64,000 nucleotides of DNA from Mesocentrotus franciscanus (GCA_037976565.1 CP137682.1:854867-918866); one strand, 5' to 3'; positions 45,901 through 57,600 are shown, counted from the first letter of the stretch. A program made the numbers and translations. Notes: generated from the letters alone by a model not told the origin.

Positions 45901-48900
45901 CTGTATGACTCCTGTGATTTTCTTATTGATGGTGGCCATCTTGTTTTGATAGTCATTGAATTCAGTCTTCACACTCCCTAGAGTCTGTTTTTCATCTGAG
46001 AGAGTAGCTTTGATCAGAGGCAGTCTCTGCAGCATGTCCTTTCTCCACACCCTGAATTAATAATTTAAAAAATAAATATCTTTACGAAAATACATCAATT
46101 GTTCTTTGCCATTTCATTTTATCTCCATATCCTGTACGATGACAAATAAACAATGATTTGTTAAATGAAAGAAATTTTCTTAGTAACATAATCCACAGAA
46201 GGAACTAAGCAATGTATGTTTAGAATAAATGGTGAAATTGAATAGGTCTACAGTGGGATAATTCCTAAGATATTGTAGATTATTATGAAATATATTCCCT
46301 GCAATAAGAAGTTCTATTCTTTATTTTCTAATATTATCTTGTTCTTACTTCTTTTTTTCTCCATTTATATATTCCTTCTCATACTGCTAATTTGCATTCA
46401 TCTTCTTTCCTCTTCTATAGCTTTTACCACAGATCTTTAGTTTATATACCATCAATTCCCTGTTCTTTAACCAAACCTCAAGGCAGAGTTACTCATATGA
46501 ATATAATATTAACCTGAGTTTGTTGCTTGCAGCCTTTTCATATTCTAATTGTCTTTGGGCAGCCTCAGCTTGCTGTACGGCTTTCCATAGTTCATCCTCC
46601 TTGACCTTGATGTTTGACTTCAGATGTTCAATGCTACAATACAATACAACACAAAAAGATGCAATCAAGTACAATAATACATTTAACTAATGAGCAAATC
46701 ATACAAACTACAAATTTTTTCTCCAACATGATTAATGATAATTTTTCCAATGTTGAATATCAGATATCACACTGTGACATAAAATCTCTATGCACTCATG
46801 ACTGGATAATATTACACCGACTTTAGCTGTAGCATACATCAACAATGCAGTTCATTCAAGGAATGTAGCTCAGCAAAATGTTGTTGAACTTAAAGATGTC
46901 TGAAATACAAAAGGCTTGATTGATGAAAATCATGATACTATTGCCTTGATGCAGAATCATAATTACTATCATGAGCTACATGTAGAGTATATCCATATTA
47001 CTTTGATTAGGCGAAGTAATAATGTCATTAAGGTAGTATGGTCTTTAGATGTACGAACATCACAAATGATAAGCCTTGTATTTTCTAGGCGCATCATTTT
47101 TTATGTGCCAATTTATTTTGCTAAGTGACCTTGCGTAGTGGTCCTCTCTGTTCTGAGAAAAGTGAACAATCTGCTTTTAAATGAAATAGGTACTTGTATG
47201 ACCACAAGACCAACTACATTGTATGACCGATCCATTATTCATGATTGTAACCAGCATTGTATGCATGTATGCATGTCTCTTCATGGAAACCATTTTGTGT
47301 AAATAGAATACCAGATCGGGATAGTTATACCATCTCGATGTGAGTTAAGCGAACCACCTATTGTACGAATTTGGACTTGTAAAGAACATTTAAAGTAGCT
47401 GAGCGAAGAAGTGTCACAAAATGTCACAAAATGGACAAATTATACATAGCTGAAAGCTTACACCAATATGAACACAAATCATCTGCTCTAATGTATTATA
47501 AATATAAATGAAACGCGATAAGATGCTTTTTCCGAGACCCTTCTCAGAACTTCTTTTCCTGGCTTGAAAAATAAAATTACGGAGTACAGACTTATGACGT
47601 CAGAGGTTGGGCACGATCGAAATTCCTAGGCCTCTCGCTCGGCTCTCGCTTAGCTCGCGTGCGGTATTTTGCATTCATTATACATTACCCAGACCTCGAA
47701 TGATTCATACCTAAGCCAGCTTTGATGAAAGTGGAATAACAATCTCTCGAAATCAGGAAATTACATTTTATTATTGCATATTAAGCAAATTATGTAATGT
47801 AATACGAGGGGGTGAATCGTGCAGATCGATTTGTCCAAATATTCTTCCGTTTTTGTGTAATTTGCTGTGAAGTTTTCGGTCATGGCTTGGCATGTGCAAG
47901 ATGATTGGTGATTGCTGTTGAGTGTTGATAAATCGCGAGAGTCCCTTTGGCTTTGCATTTTTATGATGTCGTGCAGTTCCATTTATGGTGCATATTATGT
48001 AATTGGTATTCGCAAGATATAATCTCACATCTATTCTTCTTTGTTTTTTTATCCGTGAAATTTGCCAAAATAGCCCTACACTTTCTAAAAATTAGAAAAT
48101 GTCTCGCCAGGTCAGTCACCCCAGTGCATGACGGGTCGATCGCCAGTTCAGCGGGGCCGGTGGGGCGCAGCAGCTCGGCTCAGCCAGCTCAAACTTGGGA
48201 ATTTCATGGCGCTAGTGTACTTTCGTATCCATTTTTGACCCGCAACTCCGGCGTGGAGATAGCCTACTATAACATACAAAAAATCAAATAAATCACTGTC
48301 ACTAGTTGTGGAGCTGTGCTCATCAACTTCGATATCTAAATTTAGTAAAACTTCTTCCTCAAGCTCGGACATTGTGATAGGATATTTCGCGTTCGACTGG
48401 CTTTCGTATACGTATAATGCATGCAGCAGACAGAGCTGTGTGAGGGGACTTGGGAGCACTCTCGCTCATGTGCCCAACCTATTACGTCACACATCGTACC
48501 AGCGAACAGCGGGCTGATCGAGGGCGGAAAAAACGGGTAGCAATTCATCACTTTTGAAAGCAGATTAGTCAATTCTGTAACAATTTTTGAAAAGTAAATA
48601 TGAATTATTAGAAAGATTGTAACATTACCTTTGCAATGATACCAATATTATTAAGGATAAAAGCATTTTAAAACCTTCGCTCTGGTACTTTAAACTATTG
48701 AAAGTTGAAACAAAGATCAAAGTTCCCAAAATACACTGACTAATTACCTTGCCTCTCTGTCATGTAGAATCTTATCTTTTTCCGACAAGCTTGTTTTGAG
48801 TTTCTCTACTTCACTCTTGAGCACCCTCTCTCGCTCTTCACATCCCTTGTATTTCTGAAGCTCTGTTTCCACTTTCTCAAGCTGAAAAATAATTGAAAAA

Positions 48901-49646
48901 AGTTAATAACATATTATGAAATCTATCATTTGATGGGGGGTTGTGTGTTTCCGGATGCTTAACACAATTAATGCTGTCACTTTTGCTATTGGATTCAATG
49001 AAAAAGATCCATCAAATAGAACTAGCCATCATAAATTTTTTTTATTTATGATGTTACCCAACATAAGTCTTTAAATAATTATGAAATATTGCATGTAGAC
49101 TTCTTCAAATAAATGTTTAAAATCAACTGTCTGGAAAACCAACCTGTCCAAACACATGACGTTTGAGTATACAAGCATGTGCTATTCTTATTTTTGGATG
49201 GAGTGAGAGACTGAAGTTCAGGAATTGAACTTGCCCCTAATTCTTCAATAATCTCAAAATCACATCTGACATTGCTGGCAAATTTGAAATCCAACAATTT
49301 TGTTCAGCTCACATGCCACCAACTTTCCTCCCCCCCCCCCTGAAAATGATCTTGCGGTGCAACTCCAAAATTCAACAGGATAAAATTCAGTAATCCGACA
49401 TTTGGTCAGGTAAAGGGTCATGGTTAGGGTTAGGTTTAGAGTTTGGTATATTTCAAAGCGTTAGCTATCAGAATCCAAACCAGATGACAAACCTACCTCT
49501 TTCTCTAGTCTCTTGACTTCATGATGGATGAGGTAACTAACACCACAGAACTTACAGACCGTATCATCTCGAGTCATCTCCTGTATCTCGTCAGGTAAGG
49601 GATGCTCTAGTGGAAGACGCTCAATATTGGACGGAGTCTCTGACAT
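36753..49646 (-). CDS. LEKR1: Coiled-coil protein, LEKR1-like, thirteen coding exons
   Basis: Exons in transcript order: 49497-49646, 48748-48881, 46514-46633, 45876-46051, 45174-45359, 44489-44570, 43499-43783, 42784-42877, 41640-41726, 40511-40588, 39848-40013, 38464-38597 and 36753-37130. All junctions are GT..AG, all phases agree, and the sum is 2070 bases, 689 residues. The N-terminus has HPLPDEIQEM and then CKFCGVSYLIHHEVKRLEKE, a single CxxC pair that I associate with vertebrate LEKR1, which is similar in length. The rest is almost continuous Glu/Lys/Leu/Gln-rich coiled coil, ending FLQETVHRECEERLELTEAL, a Ser/Gly-rich low-complexity segment and KIQINAGQ. The start at 49646 is the first Met after an in-frame stop. 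The family's biochemical role is not established; a structural or cytoskeletal role is inference. The exon chain is much more certain than the name. Confidence 0.82.
37590..37885. repeat. 24 bp minisatellite, about 11-12 copies
   Basis: Units of ATTGAGTTTCAGGTTGGGAT plus TAGG. The period is a multiple of three, so it is open on both strands (LGLGLSFR repeats). It lies in the last intron of LEKR1 and is not coding there. Confidence 0.95.
38285..38450 (+). mobile_element. SINE, 5'-truncated, same family as 29.9 kb
   Basis: It shares CTCC(C/T)CAGGGAGTGGAG and an ATT-rich tail with the SINE at 29888-30215, and adds TGTAAAGCGCTTAGAGAC. It abuts LEKR1 exon 12 (38464), only about 14 bp beyond its donor. 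Confidence 0.65.
38820..39700. repeat. GAT/GGT satellite tract, about 880 bp
   Basis: Mixed GATGATGATGGTGATGGTCA units. It produces open frames of Asp, Met/Val or His on both strands. It lies between LEKR1 exons 11 and 12. Confidence 0.97.
40708..41244. mobile_element. TTAA-flanked miniature element, family T3, copy 1
   Basis: TTAA at 40708-40711 and 41241-41244. The termini are AGATACTATGTCCC and, reverse-complemented, AGGTACTATGTCCC. The whole 537 bp matches 53671-54216 in inverted orientation. It sits in LEKR1 intron 9-10. Confidence 0.9.
41915..42200 (-). pseudogene. Short LINE RT C-terminal remnant
   Basis: The minus strand reads KGRPRKLRILRRYHWSRT and then AQKHRTWRDI, resembling the end of RTE/L1-type ORF2. 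It has no other domain and lies in LEKR1 intron 8-9. Confidence 0.45.
42404..42513. repeat. Perfect 42 bp inverted repeat (hairpin)
   Basis: 42404-42445 is the exact reverse complement of 42472-42513, with a 26-base loop. The arms include TTTAACCCTTTAGCAACT. It lies in LEKR1 intron 8. Confidence 0.95.
44573..44830 (-). mobile_element. LINE 3' end next to a LEKR1 splice acceptor
   Basis: TATTGTATTGTATTTG at the left is followed by an A/T-rich LINE-like 3' region. Read on the minus strand, its A-rich tail ends within about 15 bases of the acceptor of the exon at 44489-44570. Confidence 0.5.
45547..45723. mobile_element. Tc1/mariner-like miniature element, diverged
   Basis: Starts CCAGTCAAACCTGC and ends GTACAGGATTGACAGTG, with internal CCACCTGTCTATACAGACC and GTGGTCTTTATGTACAGG shared with 19911-20094. 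It lies in LEKR1 intron 4. Confidence 0.7.
45788..45841. repeat. 17 bp tandem repeat, three copies
   Basis: GCATGGTGGTAGTAAAA occurs three times, about 35 bp beyond the donor of the exon at 45876-46051. Confidence 0.9.
47560..48540. other. CpG-richer block in LEKR1 intron 2, unassigned
   Basis: Compared with its surroundings this block is richer in CG dinucleotides (CTCGCTCGGCTCTCGCTTAG; GTCGATCGCC; CAGCGGGGCCGGTGGGGCGC). A minus-strand frame (48148-48459) contains MSELEEEVLLNLDIEVDEHS. No splice partner or domain is recognised. It may be a mobile element or an unrelated first exon. Confidence 0.35.
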
Positions 49647-49679
49647 CTTTGGTGGATTAGGGGTCTCCCGCACACTCAC

Positions 49680-50640
49680 ATCATCATCAGGAATACTTCA
49701 ATTACGTTAAATAGATTGAATCTAGGAAGAAGAAAAAAGGCAAAATACACAAAAAAGCAACATACAAATGAGAGAATCAATGAGAGAATCAACAATTAAC
49801 GAACAAAATAAATTGAGATAATTGTTACTTATTTTTAGGTCACGTTCATAAACTAAATTGATATCCACTCAGCCTCACTTTACTGGGCCATGGATCTGTA
49901 TCATAAACATATTTTTTTATCATGGTAGAGACAACATTTCAAATTGAGTTTGATTAATTGGCACTCTTATCTCTGTTCCTAAGCTTCTATAAGTTTCACA
50001 AAATTCAGTCCAAATTTTGAGTTTGACAAACTTTAAAAACAAAAATTTACCCAAGTCCAAACCAAACCAAATTTCCACTGACTAGCTCGATCTAGTCATA
50101 CCGGTAGATTATTTAGATAGATCTACTATCATCATCTACTTCTACAATTTAACATGAATATCTTGTTATAATGATTTCTCGATGCACGACATTGATTGAA
50201 GCCTACATCATTAGTGCATGTCTCACATTTCTATTTTCTTTAAAGTTTGAATAGTGCAAGCGCAAACTGTATGGGTACGAGCACTAACGCGAATTTGAAC
50301 ATGTGGGATTGGCCAACGGAAAACCTGTCTTGGACAAGACAAATTCTGGTGTATTCTCTACCAATTGGGACACTTCATGTTCACTAGACACTTGAAAAAT
50401 TGTTTTAGATTACATATCTCGATTATGAAAACAGCACTCTCATTAAAATTCCGTATTACTCACAATTATTCCCTTAGAACAGACGGCCCAGCCATGGAAA
50501 CCGGTGTCAACAATTTTCAACTGCAGCTGCACGAACTTTCATTGCATGCATGCATGATATGCGCATGCACCGTACCGTACGTACCATACCGTATATAGCG
50601 TACCGTATATACCGGCTATTAATCCTGCGAGAGGATGCAA
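49680..50640. other. LEKR1 5' flank, no coding sequence seen
   Basis: Upstream of the LEKR1 start. ATTGGCCAACGG near 50309 holds an inverted CCAAT motif. GCATGCATGCATGATATGCGCATGC (about 50544-50568) is palindrome-rich. The LEKR1 transcription start is not identifiable. Confidence 0.4.
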
Positions 50641-50689
50641 ATGACGAGAGCTGCAGCCTATACATGATGAGATGGATATGGGCAGGCAA

Positions 50690-50845
50690 TGGCGGATCCA
50701 GGGGGGCGGACGGCCCGGGCCCCCTCCCCTAGAAAAAACAGGTAAAAACACCCTTGTTTGAAGAAAAAAGAAGAAGATGGGCCCCTCTGGCGTGAAGGGT
50801 GAAAAAGAATTGTGCTCATTACCCCACCCCACTGAGCGAAAAATC
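50690..50845. repeat. GC-rich dispersed repeat, copy 2
   Basis: GGCGGATCCAGGGGGGCGGA is followed by GGGCCCCCTCCCC and CCCCACCCCACTGAGCG. It resembles 20615-20705. Confidence 0.6.
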
Positions 50846-51458
50846 GACCGCCACGATTTTACAATTTTCAATTTTGGGAAGCAAACAAAAATAAAAATTG
50901 TTGATCTCACTATAGTCTTATCAGGGAGGTAGGACTCACCTCCCTGATCTTAAATATCATTCTATTTATAATGTTTTCTGACTGTTTTGAAGACGATATC
51001 CGATTTTTGTCGATCATATATATATAGGCCTAGTTTTATGCAAACTTAATTGTTCCTCAGTGAATTAACCTTACAAAACATATCCATATCATGATAAACC
51101 AATACAAATATTGAATTGAAAACATATAACGGAGAATGAGATGAAATTAACACCCACCGTGCATTAATTCATCTCCAAATAATTATATGTCTAAAACTTG
51201 CCAGTGGATATGTTCAACAAGACGTGGCAAAACAAAACAATACACGTGTCAAACCACTTTCAGTAATGTTTTGTCTAACATATCGGAAGAAAAAAATCTT
51301 ATTGGTATAAGCCATTGAATCAGAGAAAAAAACAAATCAGAATCGTTTTTTTTCTTGAGAAAAAAAAAATTGTGCAAATAATTAATGTATAGCTTGCTCT
51401 ACACATACAGACCCCTATAATGGTTTCATAGCCCTACGCCGTATACTCTAAACACTTT

Positions 51459-51630
51459 TATGGGACCCGGGCCCCGTCTTACATGTATAAAGAGTATATA
51501 TATTTATCGCAATTTAATTATTTGCGATTGATATTAATCGCAACTAGCTATAAGAGATGGGAGACTGCAAACTTGCGGCGATTGATTTGGATCAATCGCA
51601 AGTCAACTTAAGACGGGATCGCGCGACCCA
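51459..51630. mobile_element. Hairpin miniature element
   Basis: The left end GGGACCCGGGCCCCGTCTTA and the right end AAGACGGGATCGCGCGACCC form imperfect inverted termini. Inner GCGATTGATATTAATCGC and GCGATTGATTTGGATCAATCGC arms are themselves palindromic. Confidence 0.6.
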
Positions 51631-53670
51631 GATTAATTTTAGATAAACGATTTGGGTTTGCCTATAATAAGTAGGGTCCAAATCATTCAGGTATATGCAA
51701 TGGCGTATTATGGGGGGTGGTGCATTTAAAAATCACGTACACTCACAATATATATAGATACCTGACGGTAGCTAACGTATAACAATGTGTGTGGGGGCGG
51801 GGGTCTTTGAGAAAGTTTGCATTAAATTTTGGTTATTTAATTGCTTTGATAATTAAGAGATGATATTATATGAAACAATTGATTAAGGACATACGATCCA
51901 AGTAAGTGTTCACAATTAGAAAACCCGCTTTATCTTCTTTGACATTGTTAGCCACTTTGAGAGCTATACCTAGCTATACGTATAGATGCCTAGTACGTTC
52001 GATTGTCTTCGATCAAACAATCTGCTATTTATATATATAGCAGATCGAGAGCATCTCTATAGAAATCGAATTAATGGAGGAACATGTATGGTAGGCCATT
52101 CTCATTAGCATATTGTTTTCATATCGAGGTCATAATCCCGACCTACTTCTCACACAATGCGCATCCACGCGTCAAACTTAATTGTTGCGCGTATATGCTC
52201 CTTTTGTTGACGTCACAATAGTAATACATATAAACATTATTGATTATGCGGCTCTCCGTAGTGACATATATCTATTATTCAAACAAAATCATTGATTATA
52301 GCCGGGCCTCTGATTCACAGTGCATTGTCTAAGCACCACTTCTTTAAAATAATAACAAAACAACATATAGACTAGTAGGTAATATGTGATGTATGTTTTC
52401 GAAATTCAACTCAGTCGAATTAAGCTCCTGGAAAAGTTCCACTACCAGATCGAATAATCTGATATTGTATGTTTTCTCTACTGTACGTCTTCGACCAGCT
52501 CGGCACGGTGAAACGTTTAGAGGTATTTGGAACATTATGGATTAGAATTAACAATTATTAACCCACGTACTGTTATTCTTTTCATTGTTATTCTGCTGGT
52601 GTTAATCTCAGCGGTACTATATGTATTATAAGTTCTGTTATAGGATGTAAGAATTCCGGTGGTAAATTTGTATAATAGAAAGCAAAAAGAAAATATGAGT
52701 GGTGCGTGGCTTCTCAATTAATATAAAGGTCTATCAATTCTAAGAATGTTTTAATTAGAAAATACGAAAAGATCCTTTATGTGTTTTCACAGTTCTGTTA
52801 AAAAGGTAACAGACTTTAATGAAGATGATGAATTGTGCTATCGGTCAACAATTTCCAAAAAGAAAGTAGACCTATGAACCATTAGGGAAACGGTAGATGG
52901 AGAAGAAAAGAAAGACGATATGCATGTAAGAAGAAAAGACGAAGAAAAAAAAAGAGAGGAGAAAGAGGAGGTGGCTAGAGCAGATAAAGACATCCGTTTA
53001 TTTTAAAGCATTCATGAGCTTCTCGGCCCATAGAACACTTTTTAAAGTGTTAAATCATGTATCTTTTTTCCATTTTTTTTCTCCATCCGATATATATCCT
53101 AATTGTCCTCAGTATAGACAATAATACGAGTAATAGATATAAGTTTATGTTTTAAAGTAACAAGTTTTCTACAGTGTCCAGGTTAAGTGACAATTTCATG
53201 TGCTCGTACCAGGGTAAATCGCAAACTAATAGGGTCAAAATCAATCTTCACTATAACTATCGTCATAAGTATCATGATTTTGGCCCCTTTCCACTCATCA
53301 CAATCATGACAAACAACTTCGTGGACATAATTTCCCATCTCGTTATCAAAATCACTGTCATCACAAGCATGATTATCCTCCTCCATCTCATTTTCTCAAT
53401 AATCATTATCGCAATTATCATCATATTTGGCGTCATACTTGCAACTATGATCATCATCTGCTTTTAGTCACGATCAAAACCATCCTCTTTGTCAGAGCCG
53501 TCATAATATACTCCTCATCTTCTTCGTGATCATCACTATCGTAGTCATCATCAATATCATCATTATCATCATTACCTTCACCATGTGGATGTCACAATGG
53601 AAGTCCACAAAACAGTAAAGGCCATTGCCACATGGGGAAACCAAGGACCCCTTCGTTATTTTCAGATTAG
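51631..53670. other. Intergenic, no gene seen
   Basis: AT-rich sequence. 53170-53600 is rich in ATCATCATN-type repeats, which give Ile/Met-rich frames on both strands. I found no splice-bounded exon here for the plus-strand gene at 54.3 kb. Confidence 0.5.
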
Positions 53671-54216
53671 TTAAAGGTACTATATGTTCCATTTGCATGC
53701 AGGCCAAAAATGAAAAGGTTAAATTCCAACGGCATTTGAAAGACAATACGAATTTAGAACTTCCCTCAAAACGAAAGGGCTTGAAAATGGCTGTTAGTGG
53801 GAAAATAACGACCATTAGTTGTCGAATCGACTTAAGTGATTGCAATCACCCAAGTAATAGTCTGATTTTCAGACCCTTTTACCGAATGGTCGTACTTTTT
53901 GTGCTGCACAAAGATTCAATCAGTTTAATTTTGGCCATTACAAGTAGTGGGTTATTGATGGAGCCAAATGCTCATGTACCTGTTACAGCTCATTTTATGT
54001 ATGTTATTACCAAAGAAAAAAAGATGTCAGTCAGTTGCTCAATAGTGTCTGACATTAAAGTCTAGAAGGTAAACGGGTTTCCTTGCATAATTTGAATACT
54101 AGGACACTACTTATGTTTAAATTTTGAACATAGGACATATTCATAATTCCTGCAAAGTGCTACAGAATTTGATGTTGGCTGCAAAAGGGACATACATGTA
54201 CATGTAGTATCTTTAA
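53671..54216. mobile_element. TTAA-flanked miniature element, family T3, copy 2
   Basis: TTAA at 53671-53674 and 54213-54216. It is the inverted counterpart of 40708-41244, including the blocks AAATTCCAACGGCATTTGAA, GGCTTGAAAATG and CAATCAGTTTAATTTTGGCC. It ends 130 bp before the next exon. Confidence 0.9.
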
Positions 54217-54345
54217 GTTCATGATATAAAACTGAGAAATGTATACATTGTAAGACTGGACATACTCGTTTTGAGCTATTTTGACACCCGGCATAATCCT
54301 GTTTTAGATGGAATAATTCTATGATTTTGTTTCTTGTTATGGCAG

Positions 54346-55062
54346 ATTAAGGCTTGCATTTCACCATGCAAGTCTAAGATCAACAGCGGCAGTATTAGGG
54401 GAACCAGTGACGATTACCGCATCATGCAGTCCAGGCCAAAGCGCATGGGTATAACTCATTGGAAGACACCATGCCAAGACACTGACCAAGCCAGTGAACA
54501 GATTTCCAGCGGTTCACTTCTCACCATCCGCCTTGATCCACTCCCGATCCATCCTCCTATCCCAAAGGGAGACACGCCACTGTCTCACAGCGCACGGAAT
54601 GCCAATGCAGAATGGAATCCGAGATTGTCGACGGTTGCAGGTTCAGCACCACTGCCACTTCATGATCAGCATCTACGATTCAACGTCACACAACGATGCC
54701 GCATGAAAGATTTCGGAAACTACAATGCCGAGACTGTTATGCGGAACTTCAAACTACCTTTGATATTCCGAAAACCAGTATATGACGGGCTTCCATGGCA
54801 TGAGAAGAAACATAAGACTATGAAGGCCTCTGAAGAACTGTTCTTGCCGCCTATAACTCACGGTGGCAACGATGGGTTGGTATTCCATAGAGCGTTGTGG
54901 AGAGCAGCGTTGGACAGGGCGGAGAAAGTGGCCAGTATTCCAACGGTTGAGAGAAGGCTGGAGAAGAAACACCATCGAAAAAGACCAAACCTGGAGGCCA
55001 AAGGGACCAAAGCACCAACACGAACTAAGACAAGCAATCCTGCTATTGAAAAGACAAAGTAA
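54346..55062 (+). CDS. Large terminal exon of an unrecognised gene
   Basis: An acceptor (TTGTTATGGCAG, ending at 54345) opens a frame that runs 238 codons to a stop at 55060-55062. If translation starts inside the exon, the first Met is at 54424 (MQSRPKRMGITHWKTP), giving 212 residues. The protein is basic and rich in Pro, Lys and Arg: TIRLDPLPIHPPIPKGDTP, then FGNYNAETVMRNFKLPL, KPVYDGLPWHEKKHKT and a Lys/Arg-rich tail (RRLEKKHHRKRPN). I recognise no domain, signal peptide or membrane segment. Codon use looks coding, with no simple repeats. AATAAA follows at 55067. Upstream exons are not found in the window. Proline-rich, aromatic-dotted proteins like this occur among ciliary and sperm microtubule proteins, but that is a guess. 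Confidence 0.6.
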   Translation: MKACISPCKSKINSGSIRGTSDDYRIMQSRPKRMGITHWKTPCQDTDQASEQISSGSLLTIRLDPLPIHPPIPKGDTPLSHSARNANAEWNPRLSTVAGSAPLPLHDQHLRFNVTQRCRMKDFGNYNAETVMRNFKLPLIFRKPVYDGLPWHEKKHKTMKASEELFLPPITHGGNDGLVFHRALWRAALDRAEKVASIPTVERRLEKKHHRKRPNLEAKGTKAPTRTKTSNPAIEKTK

Positions 55063-55164
55063 AAATAAAAAATTGTGCAAAGTAGACAAGACCAGACATT
55101 ATTCTATGGGAAAGGAACTCATTCTACATTGCCAGACACTGAAGAGGAAATGGACTTTTATAAA

Positions 55165-55300
55165 TTGAACTGAATTGAATTTTATTTCCACATTTTCATT
55201 AAAAATACAGAAACACAGTTATATATACAAAAGTAAAAGTATAAGTGTAAAAGTATGAATATCTATAGGGAAACAAGAATATTATTTTTTTGTTTTGTAA
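55165..55300 (-). mobile_element. LINE 3' end fragment
   Basis: TTGAACTGAATTGAATTTTATTTCC at the left boundary is the usual LINE tail on the minus strand. Only non-coding sequence remains. Confidence 0.5.
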
Positions 55301-57370
55301 TGAATTTAGTATACTATTCATTTTACACAATAATTACACATGAATATTAGAAACACATACCTTACATTGTGTTAATAATCTTGCATGCATTAAAATGAAG
55401 TAGGAGGTCGTTTTAAATACTGAATGGAAAAAAATGGAAAACCTGTTCATTACAATTGTAAGAAACAGTCACTTTGTGTCAATTAAACATAGTCATTTGG
55501 AAGGTTGCTCCTTATACATCAACTTTAGTGCATTAAAACACTGTTGTAGATAAAGACATCCTAGCATGTGCAATTTTGATCTCTTGTCTCTGAACCATAC
55601 TCATTCAATTAATTCAGATCATATAATTAGGGAGAAGTATTAAGGAAAAAAAGTAATATATTTATTACAGTTAACAGTTTGGCAATACCATATAATACAT
55701 TTTATGATCTATATAAGGCTTCCAAGTAGTAGGCCTACAATAAATCAGTGTATTTGATATCTTTAGCGCAGTACCCGGATGACAGATCAATATTGTTTTT
55801 GTATTGCTCTGTCATCCAGGAACTTCAACTGTCGATACAATTTACATTTACCGAGGTAAGTCAAATTTTGTTATTTCGCTAGTCAGCCTAATATAGATAA
55901 CAATAACAATATTGTCATAGCTCGAGCAATATATTCTTGTATCACATTCAAAGCCAGCCAATATTATATCAATATCTTCTGAAACTTCAGAATTGACACA
56001 TCATGCTATTCATGCATGTACAGCACTGCGTAGTTATTTCGGTAATTACTGATTGTTGCCCATTGTTAAACTATCATTTTTGTTAACTCTTCATCATGCA
56101 AAAATTAATCAAGTACAAAAATCAAATCACAGTGAAATGTCATGTTTTGACTAAATCAATTTCGTTGATTTATATTGTAACACATTTTGAGTATTCTGCG
56201 AAGGAGAAGTTGACTCCTGGCTTTAAAAATCAATGTACTTACATATATATGTGAAATTGTTTTGATTGTAGTAATGTGCATTTGTTCATAATCCTCATAA
56301 AACATATTTCAATGAAAGGTATGAATAAAATGTTCAATCTGGACCTACAGTGTAAGATGTAATAAAGGGACTGCAAACTTCTCTTTTCCAAGGCAACTCA
56401 GACACATGTACACGTATCTTAAAAACATAAAATACCTAGCTGCTAAGGTAAACATGTAAAAGGAACTGAATGATATATTTATCTTTTTATATTGTATACC
56501 TGAAACATTTTACCTGCTTCACTACTTTTATAACTGGGTCATATTTCAGCCCATTTTGAAGAGAACTGCATCAACTTATATTCATACTAATTATTTATAT
56601 GTATCAACTATATTTAGAATAACAAATTTCCTAAATAATCTCAATGCCAATTTGACAACTTCTCAAGTTCTCATCTATAAAAATTAGTCAAACTTAGCCA
56701 CATTTAATGATCGATTTACATTGTATATAAACAGCAATGTTAAAAAAAAAAAAAATACCAGATAAGATTGAATTATATGACTGGCATGTACTAGTAATTT
56801 ATCATGGTGAAAGTATAAGCATTTTAAGTTTGATCTTAAACCTGATATGCAAACAGAGAAAGTTTTAATATATTACTGAAAAAAAGTTGTATTTACCTCC
56901 CCCTCCCTTACATTTGTTTTATTTTTTCATGTTTTGGTTTGAAATTAATCTCTTTGTGATAAATATTCCATTAGGTAAAGTATAAATGTATGTAGGCAGT
57001 TATTATATTTTCTCATAATACCCTTGTCTGACTGCATCCAAGTACATGCAATTGCAAAGTTGCAGTGGAAGTAATGTGAAAATAATTTCAGAAGAAAATT
57101 GATAAGCATAGTATCAAAGTAAAGGATATTTATGCATTATTTAAATAATAAACGTATTGAAAGACAATATGACTTGTTATAAATCTCACTTCTTATATTC
57201 ATAAAAAATTATCACATTTACCAAGTGAAAAGTGCAAGGTACCATGGTTTATAAACATAAATTTGAAATATTATTTCTCTCTCTGTATATGTTTCAAAGA
57301 TGTTACTGTAAATCCAACTTATCAAGAGTCCAGATAACATTGCAGTCTGATTTTTGTATATTCTGTTCTA
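55301..57370. other. Intergenic, no gene seen
   Basis: AT-rich sequence. A small hairpin at about 55777-55818 pairs GGATGACAG with CTGTCATCC. Nothing coding is visible. Confidence 0.6.
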
Positions 57371-57469
57371 TTATCTCTTCGTAATGGACGACTCTCTATT
57401 GTTCCTCTGCTCATGAATTACAGCAAGTCGGCAAATAGATAAAATGTCACTTGTTACACAAATCTGACA

Positions 57470-57600
57470 GCTTATAGAAACCGAGTTGGTACTCTCGTTC
57501 GAGAAATCCAACAGTCTTAAATTATGAATAAGTTTGTATTGATCTGTATTGTATTGTATTTCCAAGAGTGCATTGAACGTGAAGTCCATTGCCATGCATC
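57470..57600 (-). pseudogene. Decayed duplicate of the vWA-gene C-terminus
   Basis: The minus strand reads NALLEIQYNTDQYKLIHNLR and then LLDF, against [21 protein letters not shown] in the gene at 57651-57755. The duplicate is about 180 bp downstream of the gene's stop, in tandem. It has an extra TATTG insertion and lacks the rest of the exon. It is probably a fragment left by local tandem duplication. Confidence 0.75.

Noticed and set aside
53174..53467. Ile-rich frames on the plus and minus strands
   Set aside because: They arise from ATCATCATN-type low-complexity sequence.
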